Shown in pieces: positions 7,496-15,295 of a stretch of 64,000 nt of DNA. How positions within the stretch are numbered: the first letter of the stretch is position 1; every line of letters starts with the position of its first letter. This DNA comes from Streptomyces tendae (GTDB lineage Bacteria; Actinomycetota; Actinomycetes; Streptomycetales; Streptomycetaceae). The DNA is taken from the NCBI RefSeq assembly GCF_008632955.1, contig NZ_CP043959.1, forward strand, positions 558,001-622,000, written 5' to 3'. The position numbers were made by a program, and so were the translations under genes. The notes under the pieces are model-generated. The model saw only the letters and a program-made list of their open reading frames with translations. It was not told the DNA's origin and did no database searches.

Positions 7496-8362
7496 ATGGC
7501 CCTCATCGCCCTCGCCGCCGACAAGGGTTCCCCCGGCGTCACGACCGCGGCCGTCGCCCTCGCGGCGGTCTGGCCGCGGCGCGTGCTGCTCGCCGAGACC
7601 GACCCGGCGGGCGGTGACCTCGTGTACCGCAGCGCGGCCGCGCACGGCGGTCCGCTCAACCCCAACACCGGCATGCTGTCCATCGCCGCCACCGCGCGAC
7701 GCGGCCTTGTGCCCGACCAACTGTGGGACCACGTTCAGCCGTTGAGCGGCGGACTCGAAGTGCTCGTCGGGCTCGGCGTCGCCGAGCAGGCCGCCGGGCT
7801 CGCGGGGTTGTGGCCCACGCTCGGGCACGCCTTCGCCTCCCTCGCCGACTCGCCCAACGCGCCCGCCGACGTCATCGCCGACTGCGGACGCATCAGCGGC
7901 GACACCCCGGCCGTGGAGCTGTTCCCGCACGCCTCCCTGGTGCTGCTGATCTCCCGCACCGAGCCCGAGGCGCTGGCCCGGGTGAGGGACCGGGCGGCCG
8001 CGCTATCCGGCAAGCTGCACGGCGGCCCGCGCGGCGCCGCGAGCCTGAACAACCCGGTGATCGGCGTCGTCCTCGTCGCCGACCCGGGCAACGCCGCCAA
8101 GCTGGCCGGCCAGGTCAACGACATGCTCGTGCACGCGCAGACCGGCGCCCGCGTGGTCGGCACCCTCGCCGACGACCCGGCCGGCGCCGAGCAGCTCGCC
8201 GGACGCCGCCGCGGACGGCTCGACAAGTCGCTGCTGATCCGCTCGGCGCGCAAGGTGACGGCCGACGTGTACCAGCAGTACGGCGCCGCCTGGGCGGCCC
8301 AGGCGCAGGCCCAGCAGGCGCACGCCGGGCAACCGCCCCAGGGTCACGGAGCCGGGCGATGA
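7496..8362 (+). CDS. TadZ/CpaE-like ParA/MinD-family ATPase
   Basis: A 288-residue protein that opens with a deviant Walker A motif, KGSPGVTT (about residues 10-17), the P-loop form of the ParA/MinD/CpaE group, followed by LLAETDPAGGDLVY, the switch aspartate region. VIADCGRISGDTP (about 122-134) takes the Walker B position, with Cys where many relatives have a second acidic or hydrophobic residue. The C-terminal 20 residues are Gln/Ala-rich. In Tad systems TadZ places the secretion machine at its site. The gene is 17 bp after cpaB and overlaps tadA by 4 bp (ATGA). Whether ATP is hydrolysed is uncertain, because several TadZ proteins bind but scarcely hydrolyse it. Confidence 0.83.
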   Translation: MALIALAADKGSPGVTTAAVALAAVWPRRVLLAETDPAGGDLVYRSAAAHGGPLNPNTGMLSIAATARRGLVPDQLWDHVQPLSGGLEVLVGLGVAEQAAGLAGLWPTLGHAFASLADSPNAPADVIADCGRISGDTPAVELFPHASLVLLISRTEPEALARVRDRAAALSGKLHGGPRGAASLNNPVIGVVLVADPGNAAKLAGQVNDMLVHAQTGARVVGTLADDPAGAEQLAGRRRGRLDKSLLIRSARKVTADVYQQYGAAWAAQAQAQQAHAGQPPQGHGAGR

Positions 8363-9666
8363 CCGCTGTCGACCACTCCCTGGTCAAGCGGTTCCGGCAG
8401 GACGCCGGTGACCGGATCGCCGAGCAGCGCCGACTCGACCAGGTCAACGGCGTCACGCCGATGTCCACCGAGGACGAGCGGCAGTACGCCCGTGCCGTCA
8501 TAGCCCAGATCCTCGAGGAGTACGCCCGCTCCGAGATCAACGCGGGCCGTACGCCGCTGGACGCGGAGACCGAGGAACAGTACGCGGCCGCCGTGCACGC
8601 GGCGCTGTTCGGGGTGGGCCGGCTCCAGCCGCTGCTCGACGACCCCGAGGTCGAGAACATCGACATCAACGGCTGCGACCAGGTGTTCGTCGGCTACTCC
8701 GACGGGCGCGAGACGCGCGGTGAGCCGGTCGCCGAGACCGACGAGGAGCTCATCGAGCTGATCCAGGTGCTCGGCGCGTACTCCGGTCTGTCGTCCCGGC
8801 CCTTCGACTCCGCCAACCCGCAGCTCGACCTGCGGCTGCCGGACGGCTCGCGTCTGTCGGCCGTCATGGACGTGGCCCGCCGGCCCTCGCTGTCCATCCG
8901 CCGGGCCCGCATGGGCAAGGTGTTCATCTCCGACCTGGTCGGCAACGGCACGCTGACCCCCGAGCTCGGGCACTTCCTCGCCTGTGCGGTCCGCGCCCGC
9001 AAGAACATCATGATCGCCGGTGCGACCAACGCCGGTAAGACCACGCTGCTGCGGGCCCTCGCCAACGAGATCCCGCCGCAGGAGCGCCTCATCACCGTGG
9101 AGCGTGCGCTGGAGCTCGGGCTCGACACCTTCCCCGACCTGCACCCCAACGTGGTGGCGTTCGAGGAGCGGCTGCCCAACTCCGAGGGACAGGGCGCCAT
9201 TTCGATGGCGGAGCTGGTGCGCCGGTCACTGCGTATGAACCCCTCCCGGGTCATCGTCGGTGAGGTGCTCGGCGACGAGATCGTGACCATGCTGAACGCG
9301 ATGTCCCAGGGCAACGACGGCTCGCTGTCCACGATCCACGCCAACAGCTCCAGCGAGGTGTTCAACCGCATCTCCACGTACGCCCTGCAGGCCACCGAAC
9401 GGCTGCCCATCGAGGCGAGCCAGATGCTGATCGCGGGCGCGGTGAACTTCGTCGTGTTCATCCAGCGGCGCAACGAGTACCAGAGCGGCGGCCGGCTCCA
9501 GCGCATGGTCACCTCGGTGCGCGAGGTCAACGGCGTCGACGGACGCGTGCTGTCCAGCGAGGTCTTCGCCGAGACGCCCGACGGCCGGGTCACCGCGCAC
9601 GCCCCCATAGCCTGCCTGGAGGAACTGATGGCCTACGGCTACCGCCCCAGCGGAACGTGGGGGTGA
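8359..9666 (+). CDS. tadA: TadA/CpaF-type pilus assembly ATPase
   Basis: A 435-residue secretion ATPase of the VirB11/PilT superfamily that powers Flp pilus assembly at the inner face of the membrane. The ATG at 8359 overlaps the tadZ stop; the frame is open much further upstream, but inside tadZ. Visible motifs: the N-terminal domain with PLLDDPEVENIDINGCDQVF (about 92-111), Walker A GATNAGKTT near residues 221-229, the Asp-box-like ITVERALELGL, Walker B-like RVIVGEVLGDE near 297-307, and the His box STIHANS near 322-328. Length and order match the CpaF/TadA family. No key residue is missing. Confidence 0.93.
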   Translation: MTAVDHSLVKRFRQDAGDRIAEQRRLDQVNGVTPMSTEDERQYARAVIAQILEEYARSEINAGRTPLDAETEEQYAAAVHAALFGVGRLQPLLDDPEVENIDINGCDQVFVGYSDGRETRGEPVAETDEELIELIQVLGAYSGLSSRPFDSANPQLDLRLPDGSRLSAVMDVARRPSLSIRRARMGKVFISDLVGNGTLTPELGHFLACAVRARKNIMIAGATNAGKTTLLRALANEIPPQERLITVERALELGLDTFPDLHPNVVAFEERLPNSEGQGAISMAELVRRSLRMNPSRVIVGEVLGDEIVTMLNAMSQGNDGSLSTIHANSSSEVFNRISTYALQATERLPIEASQMLIAGAVNFVVFIQRRNEYQSGGRLQRMVTSVREVNGVDGRVLSSEVFAETPDGRVTAHAPIACLEELMAYGYRPSGTWG

Positions 9667-9670
9667 GCCG

Positions 9671-9730
9671 ATGACCAGTGTGCCGATGACTGCCCTGTCG
9701 ATGACCGATGTGCCGATGACCGAGGGGCCG
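9671..9730 (+). repeat. Four 15-bp tandem units at the tadB start
   Basis: The units begin at 9671, 9686, 9701 and 9716 and each opens ATGAC. The first, third and fourth share ATGACC and end GCCG or similar; the second is more diverged. In protein they read as MT-x-x-P-like pentads. Each unit supplies a new ATG in frame. Confidence 0.75.
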
Positions 9731-10744
9731 GTGACCTCCGCCGTACCCGCCACCACGGACCTGGCCGCGCTCGGCTCGCTCGGCTCCATGGGCGGCTTGT
9801 TCTCCACCACCGTGCTGTACGCCCTCGCCAGCGGCGTCGCCGTCGGCGGCGGCCTCGCCCTGTTCGCCGTCGCCGTACGGGGCCTGCCCGCCAAGCCCGA
9901 GCACGAGAAGCAGAAGGCGAGCGAGCGGGCGAACGAGGTGCTCCGGTTCGTCGGCCGGCGCGGTTCGCTGGCCGCGCTCGTCGGGCTCGCCGTGCTGTTG
10001 ATGACCCGCTGGGTGGTGGCCGGCGTCGCCGCCGCCGTCCTCGTCTTCTTCTGGGACCGCCTGTTCGGCGGCGCCGGTGAGGAGCGGGCCGCCATGCGGC
10101 GCGTGGAGGCCCTCGCCTCCTGGACGGAGTCCCTGCGCGACACCATCGCCGGCGCGGTGGGCCTGGAACAGGCCATCCCGGCGTCCGCGCGGGCCGCAGC
10201 GCCCGTGCTGCGCCCGCACCTGGACGCGCTGGTCGACCGGCTGCGCGCCCGCACCCCGCTGCCCGAGGCGCTGCAGCAGCTCGCCGACGAGATCGACGAC
10301 GCGTCCGCCGACATCATCGTCGCCGCCCTCATCCTCAACGCCCGGCTGCGCGGCCCAGGTCTGCGGCAGGTGCTCGGCGCGCTGGCGAAGTCGGCGCGCG
10401 AGGAGGTCGACATGCGCCAGCGGGTGATGGCGCAGCGCGCCTCCACCCGGCGCTCGGTGCAGATCGTGGTCGCCGTGTCGGTCGCGTTCGTGCTCGGACT
10501 GTCCATCTTCAACCGCGACTTCGTCGAGCCGTACGGCACGGCCGTCGGCCAGCTCGTCCTCGCCTGTGTGTGCGGGCTGTTCGCGCTGGGCTTCTGGTGG
10601 CTGCGCAAGCTGTCCACCATCGAGACGCCCGAACGCTTCTTGGTGCGCGACGAGTCGTCGGTGCGGCTGGTGCGTCCGCGCACCCCGGGTGCCACACCCG
10701 CGCAGGCGACGCCGTTCCAGCCGGAGGAGGGGGTACGCCGATGA
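9671..10744 (+). CDS. tadB: TadB-like pilus assembly membrane protein (GspF/T2SSF domain)
   Basis: About 357 residues from the ATG at 9671. Four in-frame ATGs fall every 15 bp here because of a tandem repeat (9671, 9686, 9701, 9716), so the true start is uncertain. Membrane segments lie at about residues 44-66, 97-125, 255-280 and 285-315, with a cytoplasmic T2SSF domain between (about 140-250; EQAIPASARAAAPVLRPHLD and GPGLRQVLGALAKSAREEVDM). TadB and TadC form the platform in the membrane on which TadA acts. The start codon of tadC overlaps the stop by 4 bp. Confidence 0.88.
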   Translation: MTSVPMTALSMTDVPMTEGPVTSAVPATTDLAALGSLGSMGGLFSTTVLYALASGVAVGGGLALFAVAVRGLPAKPEHEKQKASERANEVLRFVGRRGSLAALVGLAVLLMTRWVVAGVAAAVLVFFWDRLFGGAGEERAAMRRVEALASWTESLRDTIAGAVGLEQAIPASARAAAPVLRPHLDALVDRLRARTPLPEALQQLADEIDDASADIIVAALILNARLRGPGLRQVLGALAKSAREEVDMRQRVMAQRASTRRSVQIVVAVSVAFVLGLSIFNRDFVEPYGTAVGQLVLACVCGLFALGFWWLRKLSTIETPERFLVRDESSVRLVRPRTPGATPAQATPFQPEEGVRR

Positions 10745-11670
10745 GTGACGGACTGACGATGCCGGTGGTCGTCGGCGCGGTCGTCGGACTGGGGATCTAC
10801 TGCCTGGTCCGGGCGCTGATGCCGACCCGGCGCAGCGCCCTCTCCCAGGTCGCCCGGATCGACGCGATGCGGGCGCGCGGCTCGGCGTACGAGTCGGCGC
10901 GGCCGGCCGCGCAGGAGACCGGACGTTTTGGCTCGCTGCGGGCCCAAGTGGGTGCCAAGGTCGCGGAGTTCTACCAGCAGCAGGGGTGGGAGCAGCGGTC
11001 GCTGCGGGCCGACCTCGCCGTGCTGGAGCGCAGCTGGGAGAGGTTCCTGGCGACCAAGGTGCTGCTGGCGGTGGCCGGTCTGTTCTTCGGACCGTTCCTG
11101 TTCGCCATCGTCTGGCAGCTCGGCTTCAGCCGCAGCCCGGCCATCCCGGTGTGGCTGGCGCTGCTGTGCGCGGTGCTGTTCTTCGTCCTGCCCGACCTGG
11201 AGGTCCGCCGGGACGCCGCCGAGAAGCGGCGCGACCTGCGCCGGGTGATCGGCGCGTACCTGGACCTGGTGTCGATGAGCCTGGCCGGCGGCCGGGGGCT
11301 GCCGGAGGCGCTGATGGCCGCCGCCGAGGTGTCCGACGGCTGGGCGGCACAGCGCATCCGCAGCGCCCTCGCCGACGCCCGTATCACCGGCATCAGCCAG
11401 TGGCAGGCGCTCGGCCAGCTCGGCGAGGAGCTGGGCGTGGAGGAACTCAAGGACCTCTCCGCCTCGCTGGCGCTGGTCGCCGACGACGGCGCCAAGGTGC
11501 GGGAGTCTCTCGCCTCGCGCGCCGAGACCATGCGGCACCGCGAACTCGCCGAGATCGAGGGCAGCGCGGGTGAGAAGTCCCAGTCGATGCTCGTGGCGCA
11601 GCTGCTGCTGTGCGCGGGGTTCCTCGTGTTCCTGATCTTCCCGGCGGCGATGCGGGTGTTCCAGGTGTGA
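10741..11670 (+). CDS. tadC: TadC-like pilus assembly membrane protein (GspF/T2SSF domain)
   Basis: A 309-residue protein from the ATG at 10741, coupled to tadB by a 4-bp overlap. A first membrane segment is at about residues 6-23, two more at about 105-125 and 130-155, and the last at about 285-305 (QLLLCAGFLVFLIFPAAM). The T2SSF domain lies between about 170 and 280, with SMSLAGGRGLPEALMAAAEV, GISQWQALGQLGEELGVEEL and RAETMRHRELAEIEGSAGEK, which is typical of TadC. It pairs with TadB in the inner platform of the pilus machine. The frame is open upstream of 10741 but that part lies in tadB and is a shadow. Confidence 0.88.
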   Translation: MSDGLTMPVVVGAVVGLGIYCLVRALMPTRRSALSQVARIDAMRARGSAYESARPAAQETGRFGSLRAQVGAKVAEFYQQQGWEQRSLRADLAVLERSWERFLATKVLLAVAGLFFGPFLFAIVWQLGFSRSPAIPVWLALLCAVLFFVLPDLEVRRDAAEKRRDLRRVIGAYLDLVSMSLAGGRGLPEALMAAAEVSDGWAAQRIRSALADARITGISQWQALGQLGEELGVEELKDLSASLALVADDGAKVRESLASRAETMRHRELAEIEGSAGEKSQSMLVAQLLLCAGFLVFLIFPAAMRVFQV

Positions 11671-11755
11671 GATCCCGGACCTGTGATCCGCGAACCACGG
11701 ACCGCGCGCCGTACGTCAGAACTTCCGTGAACCGAATTCGAGAGGACAACGCGTC

Positions 11756-12007
11756 ATGAACGGACGTACCTTCCACACCGGCATTCCCGCCGTCGACTTC
11801 CTGGTCACCTTCATGCGGGCCCGCGTCGAGCGGGCGCGCTCCGGCGAACTGGACCGCGGCGCCTCCGCGGTGGAGTGGGTCATCATCTCGGCCGTCGTCG
11901 TGGCGATCGTCGGCGTGGTGGCCGCCATCATCAACGCCGCGCTCAGCGAGGGCGCCAACAAGGTCGGCGACTGCATCAAGGGTGCGGACGCGGGCAAGAC
12001 CTGCTGA
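11756..12007 (+). CDS. Flp-type pilin
   Basis: An 83-residue protein. A polar leader of about 38 residues ends DRGASAVEWV, followed by a strongly hydrophobic helix (IISAVVVAIVGVVAAIINAAL) and a short polar tail with two Cys (DCIKG...KTC). This is the layout of actinobacterial Flp pilins: the prepilin peptidase cuts before the hydrophobic helix, probably just after the Gly of DRG, leaving Glu at about position 5 of the mature pilin. The candidate peptidase is at 22212-22949. The gene follows tadC after 85 bp and precedes two TadE-like genes. The long basic leader is unusual next to Gram-negative Flp but common in actinomycetes. Confidence 0.85.
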   Translation: MNGRTFHTGIPAVDFLVTFMRARVERARSGELDRGASAVEWVIISAVVVAIVGVVAAIINAALSEGANKVGDCIKGADAGKTC

Positions 12008-12036
12008 CCGCACGTACCTTCTCGACGTCAACGGGG

Positions 12037-12486
12037 ATGCCGGTGCGCGTACGCAGCTGGGTACGCCGACGGGCGGAGGCCGCCTCCGCCCGCGGCGACT
12101 CCGGCATGACCGCGATCGAGTTCGTGTTCCTCACGCCGATCCTGTTCTTCATGATCTTCGCGACGGTGCAGTTCGCGCTGTACTTCTTCGCCGATCACGT
12201 CGCGCAGGCGGCGGCGCAGGCGGGCGCGCGCAAGGCGCGGGCGACGGCGGACGCCGAGCCCGGCGGCTGGCGGGGCGAGGCACGCGACGTGGTGGACAGC
12301 TACATCCGGCAGCTGGGCCCGCAACTGGTGATCGCCCCGGACGTGAAGCTGCTCCATCCGGAGCAGAACACGGTCGGCGTGGAGATCACCGCCCGTATCC
12401 CGACGGTGTTCCCGGGCCTGGACCTCACGGTGCACGCCCAGTCGGTGGGTCCGGTGGAGCGGTTCGTGCAGGAGGGGGAGAACTGA
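12037..12486 (+). CDS. tadE: TadE-like pseudopilin
   Basis: About 149 residues. I use the ATG at 12037; a GTG at 12043 has the better-spaced GGGG and is an alternative. The N terminus is basic, then RGDSGMTAIEFVFLTPILFF gives the TadE-family signature: a Gly-ending leader, Glu five residues later and a long hydrophobic helix. A mature domain follows with DHVAQAAAQAGARKAR. TadE-like pseudopilins are cut by the prepilin peptidase and are needed to assemble the Flp pilus. The gene lies 29 bp after the pilin and its stop overlaps the next start by one base (TGATG). Confidence 0.85.
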   Translation: MPVRVRSWVRRRAEAASARGDSGMTAIEFVFLTPILFFMIFATVQFALYFFADHVAQAAAQAGARKARATADAEPGGWRGEARDVVDSYIRQLGPQLVIAPDVKLLHPEQNTVGVEITARIPTVFPGLDLTVHAQSVGPVERFVQEGEN

Positions 12487-12920
12487 TGCGCCGTTCCCTC
12501 CGGGGTCTGCGGGCGACGTGGCAGGACACCGCCGACCGGGGTCTGTCCACGGTCGAGGTCGTCATCCTCGCGCCGGTGATGATCCTCTTCATCCTCGTCC
12601 TGGTGGGCTTCGGGCAACTGGTCGACGGGCGGGGCGCGCTGGACGGAGCGGCACGGGACGCGGCCCGCGCGGGGTCGATCCAGAAGGACCACGCCACCGC
12701 GATGGCCGAGGCGCGGGCGGCGGCGGAGGCGAACCTCCAGGACGTCTGCTCGGGCCCGGTCACCGTCGTCCAGACCAGTCCCGGCTTCGAGCCGGACACC
12801 CTCTTCAGCGTCCAGGTGAGCTGCGAGGTGCGGGGCCTCGCCATGCTGGGCCTGGACATCCCGACCACCCTGACCGCGAGCTTCAGCTCGCCGCTCGACC
12901 CGTACCGGAGGACGGCGTGA
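12486..12920 (+). CDS. Second TadE-like pseudopilin (TadF position)
   Basis: A 144-residue protein from the ATG at 12486. After a leader of about 20 residues comes DRGLSTVEVVILAPVMILFI, again a Gly-ending leader with Glu at +5 and a hydrophobic helix, the TadE/TadF signature. The mature part has DGAARDAARAGSIQ and a carboxy half with two Cys (DVCSGPV, VSCEVRG) that may pair. It is translationally coupled to tadE upstream (TGATG) and to the tadG-like gene downstream (GTGA). It is probably a minor pilin processed by the same peptidase. Confidence 0.83.
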   Translation: MRRSLRGLRATWQDTADRGLSTVEVVILAPVMILFILVLVGFGQLVDGRGALDGAARDAARAGSIQKDHATAMAEARAAAEANLQDVCSGPVTVVQTSPGFEPDTLFSVQVSCEVRGLAMLGLDIPTTLTASFSSPLDPYRRTA

Positions 12921-13420
12921 CGGCACCCGCACCCGCGCCTTCGCCTGTTCCCGGCGGCGTGAGCGCGTGCGTTTGGACCTGGCTGGAGCAGCGCGGCGCA
13001 CGGCTGGACGACCGTGGCTCGGGCGCCGGCGCGGTCATCATCTTCGCCCTGGTGTTCCTGTCGCTGGCGGCCTTCGTCATCGACGGCGGCATGTCCATCT
13101 CCAAGCGGGAGCGCGCGGCGGACATCGCGGAACAGGCGGCCCGGTACGCCGCCCAGGACATCGACCGCGAGGCCCTCTACGACAACGAGGGCGGCCCCGC
13201 GCCGATCAACTACGAGAACTGCGACGCCCGTGTGAAGGCCTTCGCCCGAGAGATGGACATGTCGGGCGCGGACATCGCGGGGACCCACTGCGTCACGGCG
13301 ACCGTCGACGCGGTCGAGGTCGAGGTCCAGCTCACCTATTCCCCCGTCTTCACGGGCATGTTCTACGGCGGCGACGTGGTCGTGCGCGGCCAGGCGGTCG
13401 CGGAGAACGAGGTCGGCTGA
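12917..13420 (+). CDS. TadG-like pilus protein
   Basis: About 167 residues from the GTG at 12917, which overlaps the upstream stop as GTGA; the frame is open back to 12518 but that is a shadow. Motif: DRGSGAGAVIIFALVFLSLA (about residues 33-52), a TadE/TadG-type leader and helix, though here Gly-Ala replaces the usual Glu after the processing site. Then VIDGGMSISKRERAADIAEQ, the conserved TadG 'D-x-G' stretch. A von Willebrand-like domain found in long TadG proteins is absent; this is the short actinobacterial form. It ends the pilus operon. Confidence 0.8.
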   Translation: MTAPAPAPSPVPGGVSACVWTWLEQRGARLDDRGSGAGAVIIFALVFLSLAAFVIDGGMSISKRERAADIAEQAARYAAQDIDREALYDNEGGPAPINYENCDARVKAFAREMDMSGADIAGTHCVTATVDAVEVEVQLTYSPVFTGMFYGGDVVVRGQAVAENEVG

Positions 13421-13454
13421 GAACGGCCGTACGGAACGGTCGCGCGGCCGGACC

Positions 13455-13516
13455 TACGGAGCGGACGTACGGGCCGGAGTACGGAGCGGACGTACGGGCC
13501 GGGAGTACGGAGCGGA
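13455..13516 (+). repeat. Tandem repeat between pilus operon and second secretion cassette
   Basis: Two near-identical units of 25 and 26 bp (13455-13479 and 13480-13505) differ by one extra G. A partial third copy of 11 bp follows (13506-13516). The unit contains GGAGCGGACGTACGGGCCGG. The array ends about 14 bp before the AAGGAGGAG ribosome-binding site of the gene at 13542, so copy number changes would alter its leader. Confidence 0.8.
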
Positions 13517-13541
13517 AGCGGCGCGGGCGAAGGAGGAGACG

Positions 13542-13871
13542 GTGGGAGACCAGGAAGCCGACATCGCACGGATCAAGGAGACCGCCCGGGCGCTGGGGCG
13601 CATCCGCGACACCTTCGCCGAGCGGGCCAACCCGGCCGAGGGGTACGGCGTGGACGACCTGGGCTCGGAGAAGATCCTGGACGCCTTCGACACGTTCGCC
13701 GGCAACTGGAAGATCCACCGCCGCCAGCTCACCGAGGAACTGGAGAAGCTGCGCGGCATCACCAAGACCGCCGCGCAGTCGTACGAGGAACTCGACCACG
13801 AGCTCGCCGAGGCACTGCGGCGCACCGACGAGCGCACCGGCAAGGACCAGCCGAAGGGAGCGGGCCGATGA
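13542..13871 (+). CDS. WXG100-like helical protein
   Basis: A 109-residue protein with a GTG start behind a perfect AAGGAGGAG ribosome-binding site. It is charged, helical and Cys-free. DAFDTFAGNWKIHRRQL (about residues 48-64) is the shared motif with the proteins at 1985 and 18449. In WXG100 proteins such a turn links two helices that pair with a partner substrate. It is coupled by ATGA to the T7SS-signal gene at 13868, exactly as the minus-strand pair 1985/651 is. No EccC-type ATPase or other T7SS core gene is in the window, so export would use machinery encoded elsewhere; that is inference. Confidence 0.8.
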   Translation: MGDQEADIARIKETARALGRIRDTFAERANPAEGYGVDDLGSEKILDAFDTFAGNWKIHRRQLTEELEKLRGITKTAAQSYEELDHELAEALRRTDERTGKDQPKGAGR

Positions 13872-15295
13872 CCGCCAGACCGGCCGCCCACCGCTGGGCC
13901 GTCCTCGACGAGTCCGCCGACCCGGTCCCCGGTGACCCGGAGACGGTCGCCCGGCTCGGACGCACGCTGCGCAGGACCGCCGAGGCCATCGACAAGGAGG
14001 CCCGCGAGATCGAGGCGCTGGCGTCGGTCGACAACTGGAAGGGCAAGACCGCCACCGAGTTCCGCGGTGCCGCCGAGGGGGCGAGCGGCAAGCTCCGCAA
14101 GGCCTTCAAGCGCTACGACGAGGCCGCGCAGGCGCTCGGTACCCAGGTGCGGGAGGGCGTGTGCAGCAACGAGTACGCCTCCGAGCTGCACCGCGCCCAG
14201 CAGATGGCCGACCAGGCGCTGCGGGACGCCGAGGCGGCCGACGAGGACCTGGGGACCGCGCGCCGGGCCCTGGACGGTCTGCCCGACGACGCCCCCGACG
14301 ACGACCCTGACCGCAAGCGGCACACCGCGCAGCGGAAGGCGGCGACCTCCGCGCTGTCCTCCGCGAAGAAGGCCCTGGAGGCCGCCAAGGGCATCCGTGA
14401 CCGCGCCGCGCAGGCCGCCGCCGACGCGATCCACGACGTCATCGAGAACGACGGGCTGAAGGACGGCTGGAAGGACAAGTTCAAGAACTGGGTCCACGAC
14501 AACGCCGGCTGGCTCAAGGAGATCTCCAAATGGGCGGGCCGGATAGCCCTGTGGGCCGGGGTGGCGGCCCTGGCCCTCGGCTGGATACCGGTCATCGGCC
14601 AGGCCATCGCCGTCGTCGCCAACGCCGTCGCCCTGGCGGCGAGCGTCGTCGCGCTGGCGACCGACCTGGTGCTGGCGCTGGGCGGTGAGGGCAGCTGGAA
14701 GTCCGTCATCCTCGACGCCGTGGGCGTGGCCACCTTCGGCCTCGGGCGGGCCGCGATGGCCGGCGCCAAGGGGGTGGCCGCGGGCAGCAAGGCGCTGGCC
14801 CGCAGCAACCTCTACAAGAACGCCGTACGCTCCGGCATGAAGACCAACAAGGCATGGAACCTCGCCAACCGCGGTGCGCAGGGATCGGTGCGCGGCAAGG
14901 ACGCGGCCCGGGCGATGGCCACCATGCCCAAGGGCAAGCTGCCGAACTGGAACAACATCAAGGAGGGCTTCAGCCCCACCGCGATGTACCGGGATACGGT
15001 CGACGGTGTGAAATCCGTACGCAACGCGTTCTCCCGGGAGGGCTGGCGCGAGGGGCTGAGCGGCATGGCCGCCCCGCGCTCCGCGGGCACGCTGGACCCG
15101 GACCTCGCCCGGGCGGCCGCCGGGCTCGACGGCATCGCCCCGGCCGCCCGTGAGTTCCCCGCGGTCAGCAGCGCGCTGAACAACTTCACCGGCCAGACCA
15201 ACGTCTGGGCGGGCGCCACGGCCACCGGTGTCACCGCCGGGGCGGAGGGCGCCTACGGTGCGGTGACCTCGGTGGCGGACCGGGTCACCCCATGA
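13868..15295 (+). CDS. Large protein with N-terminal T7SS-type signal region and hydrophobic centre
   Basis: A 475-residue protein. ESADPVPGDPETV at about residues 16-28 opens the putative T7SS secretion-signal region, followed by LASVDNWKGKTATEFRG, a WxG-like turn in a helical domain. Then long charged helices with probable coiled coil (about 100-195), a WVHDNAGWLKEISKW amphipathic stretch, a hydrophobic core (about 223-265, A-L-G-W-I-P-V-I-G-Q), and a C-terminal third with no recognised domain, ending in ATATGVTAGAEGAYG. It parallels the 445-residue protein at 651. The predicted hydrophobic core suggests membrane insertion after export. It is coupled to both neighbours by 4-bp overlaps. Effector activity is unproven. 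Confidence 0.78.
   Translation: MTARPAAHRWAVLDESADPVPGDPETVARLGRTLRRTAEAIDKEAREIEALASVDNWKGKTATEFRGAAEGASGKLRKAFKRYDEAAQALGTQVREGVCSNEYASELHRAQQMADQALRDAEAADEDLGTARRALDGLPDDAPDDDPDRKRHTAQRKAATSALSSAKKALEAAKGIRDRAAQAAADAIHDVIENDGLKDGWKDKFKNWVHDNAGWLKEISKWAGRIALWAGVAALALGWIPVIGQAIAVVANAVALAASVVALATDLVLALGGEGSWKSVILDAVGVATFGLGRAAMAGAKGVAAGSKALARSNLYKNAVRSGMKTNKAWNLANRGAQGSVRGKDAARAMATMPKGKLPNWNNIKEGFSPTAMYRDTVDGVKSVRNAFSREGWREGLSGMAAPRSAGTLDPDLARAAAGLDGIAPAAREFPAVSSALNNFTGQTNVWAGATATGVTAGAEGAYGAVTSVADRVTP

Noticed and set aside
7723..8358. Long N-terminal extension of TadA
   Set aside because: The extension is Arg-rich shadow of tadZ; the ATG at 8359 overlaps the tadZ stop and matches the family length.
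13455..13516. CRISPR-like array
   Set aside because: Units are directly adjacent without spacers, so it is a simple tandem repeat.
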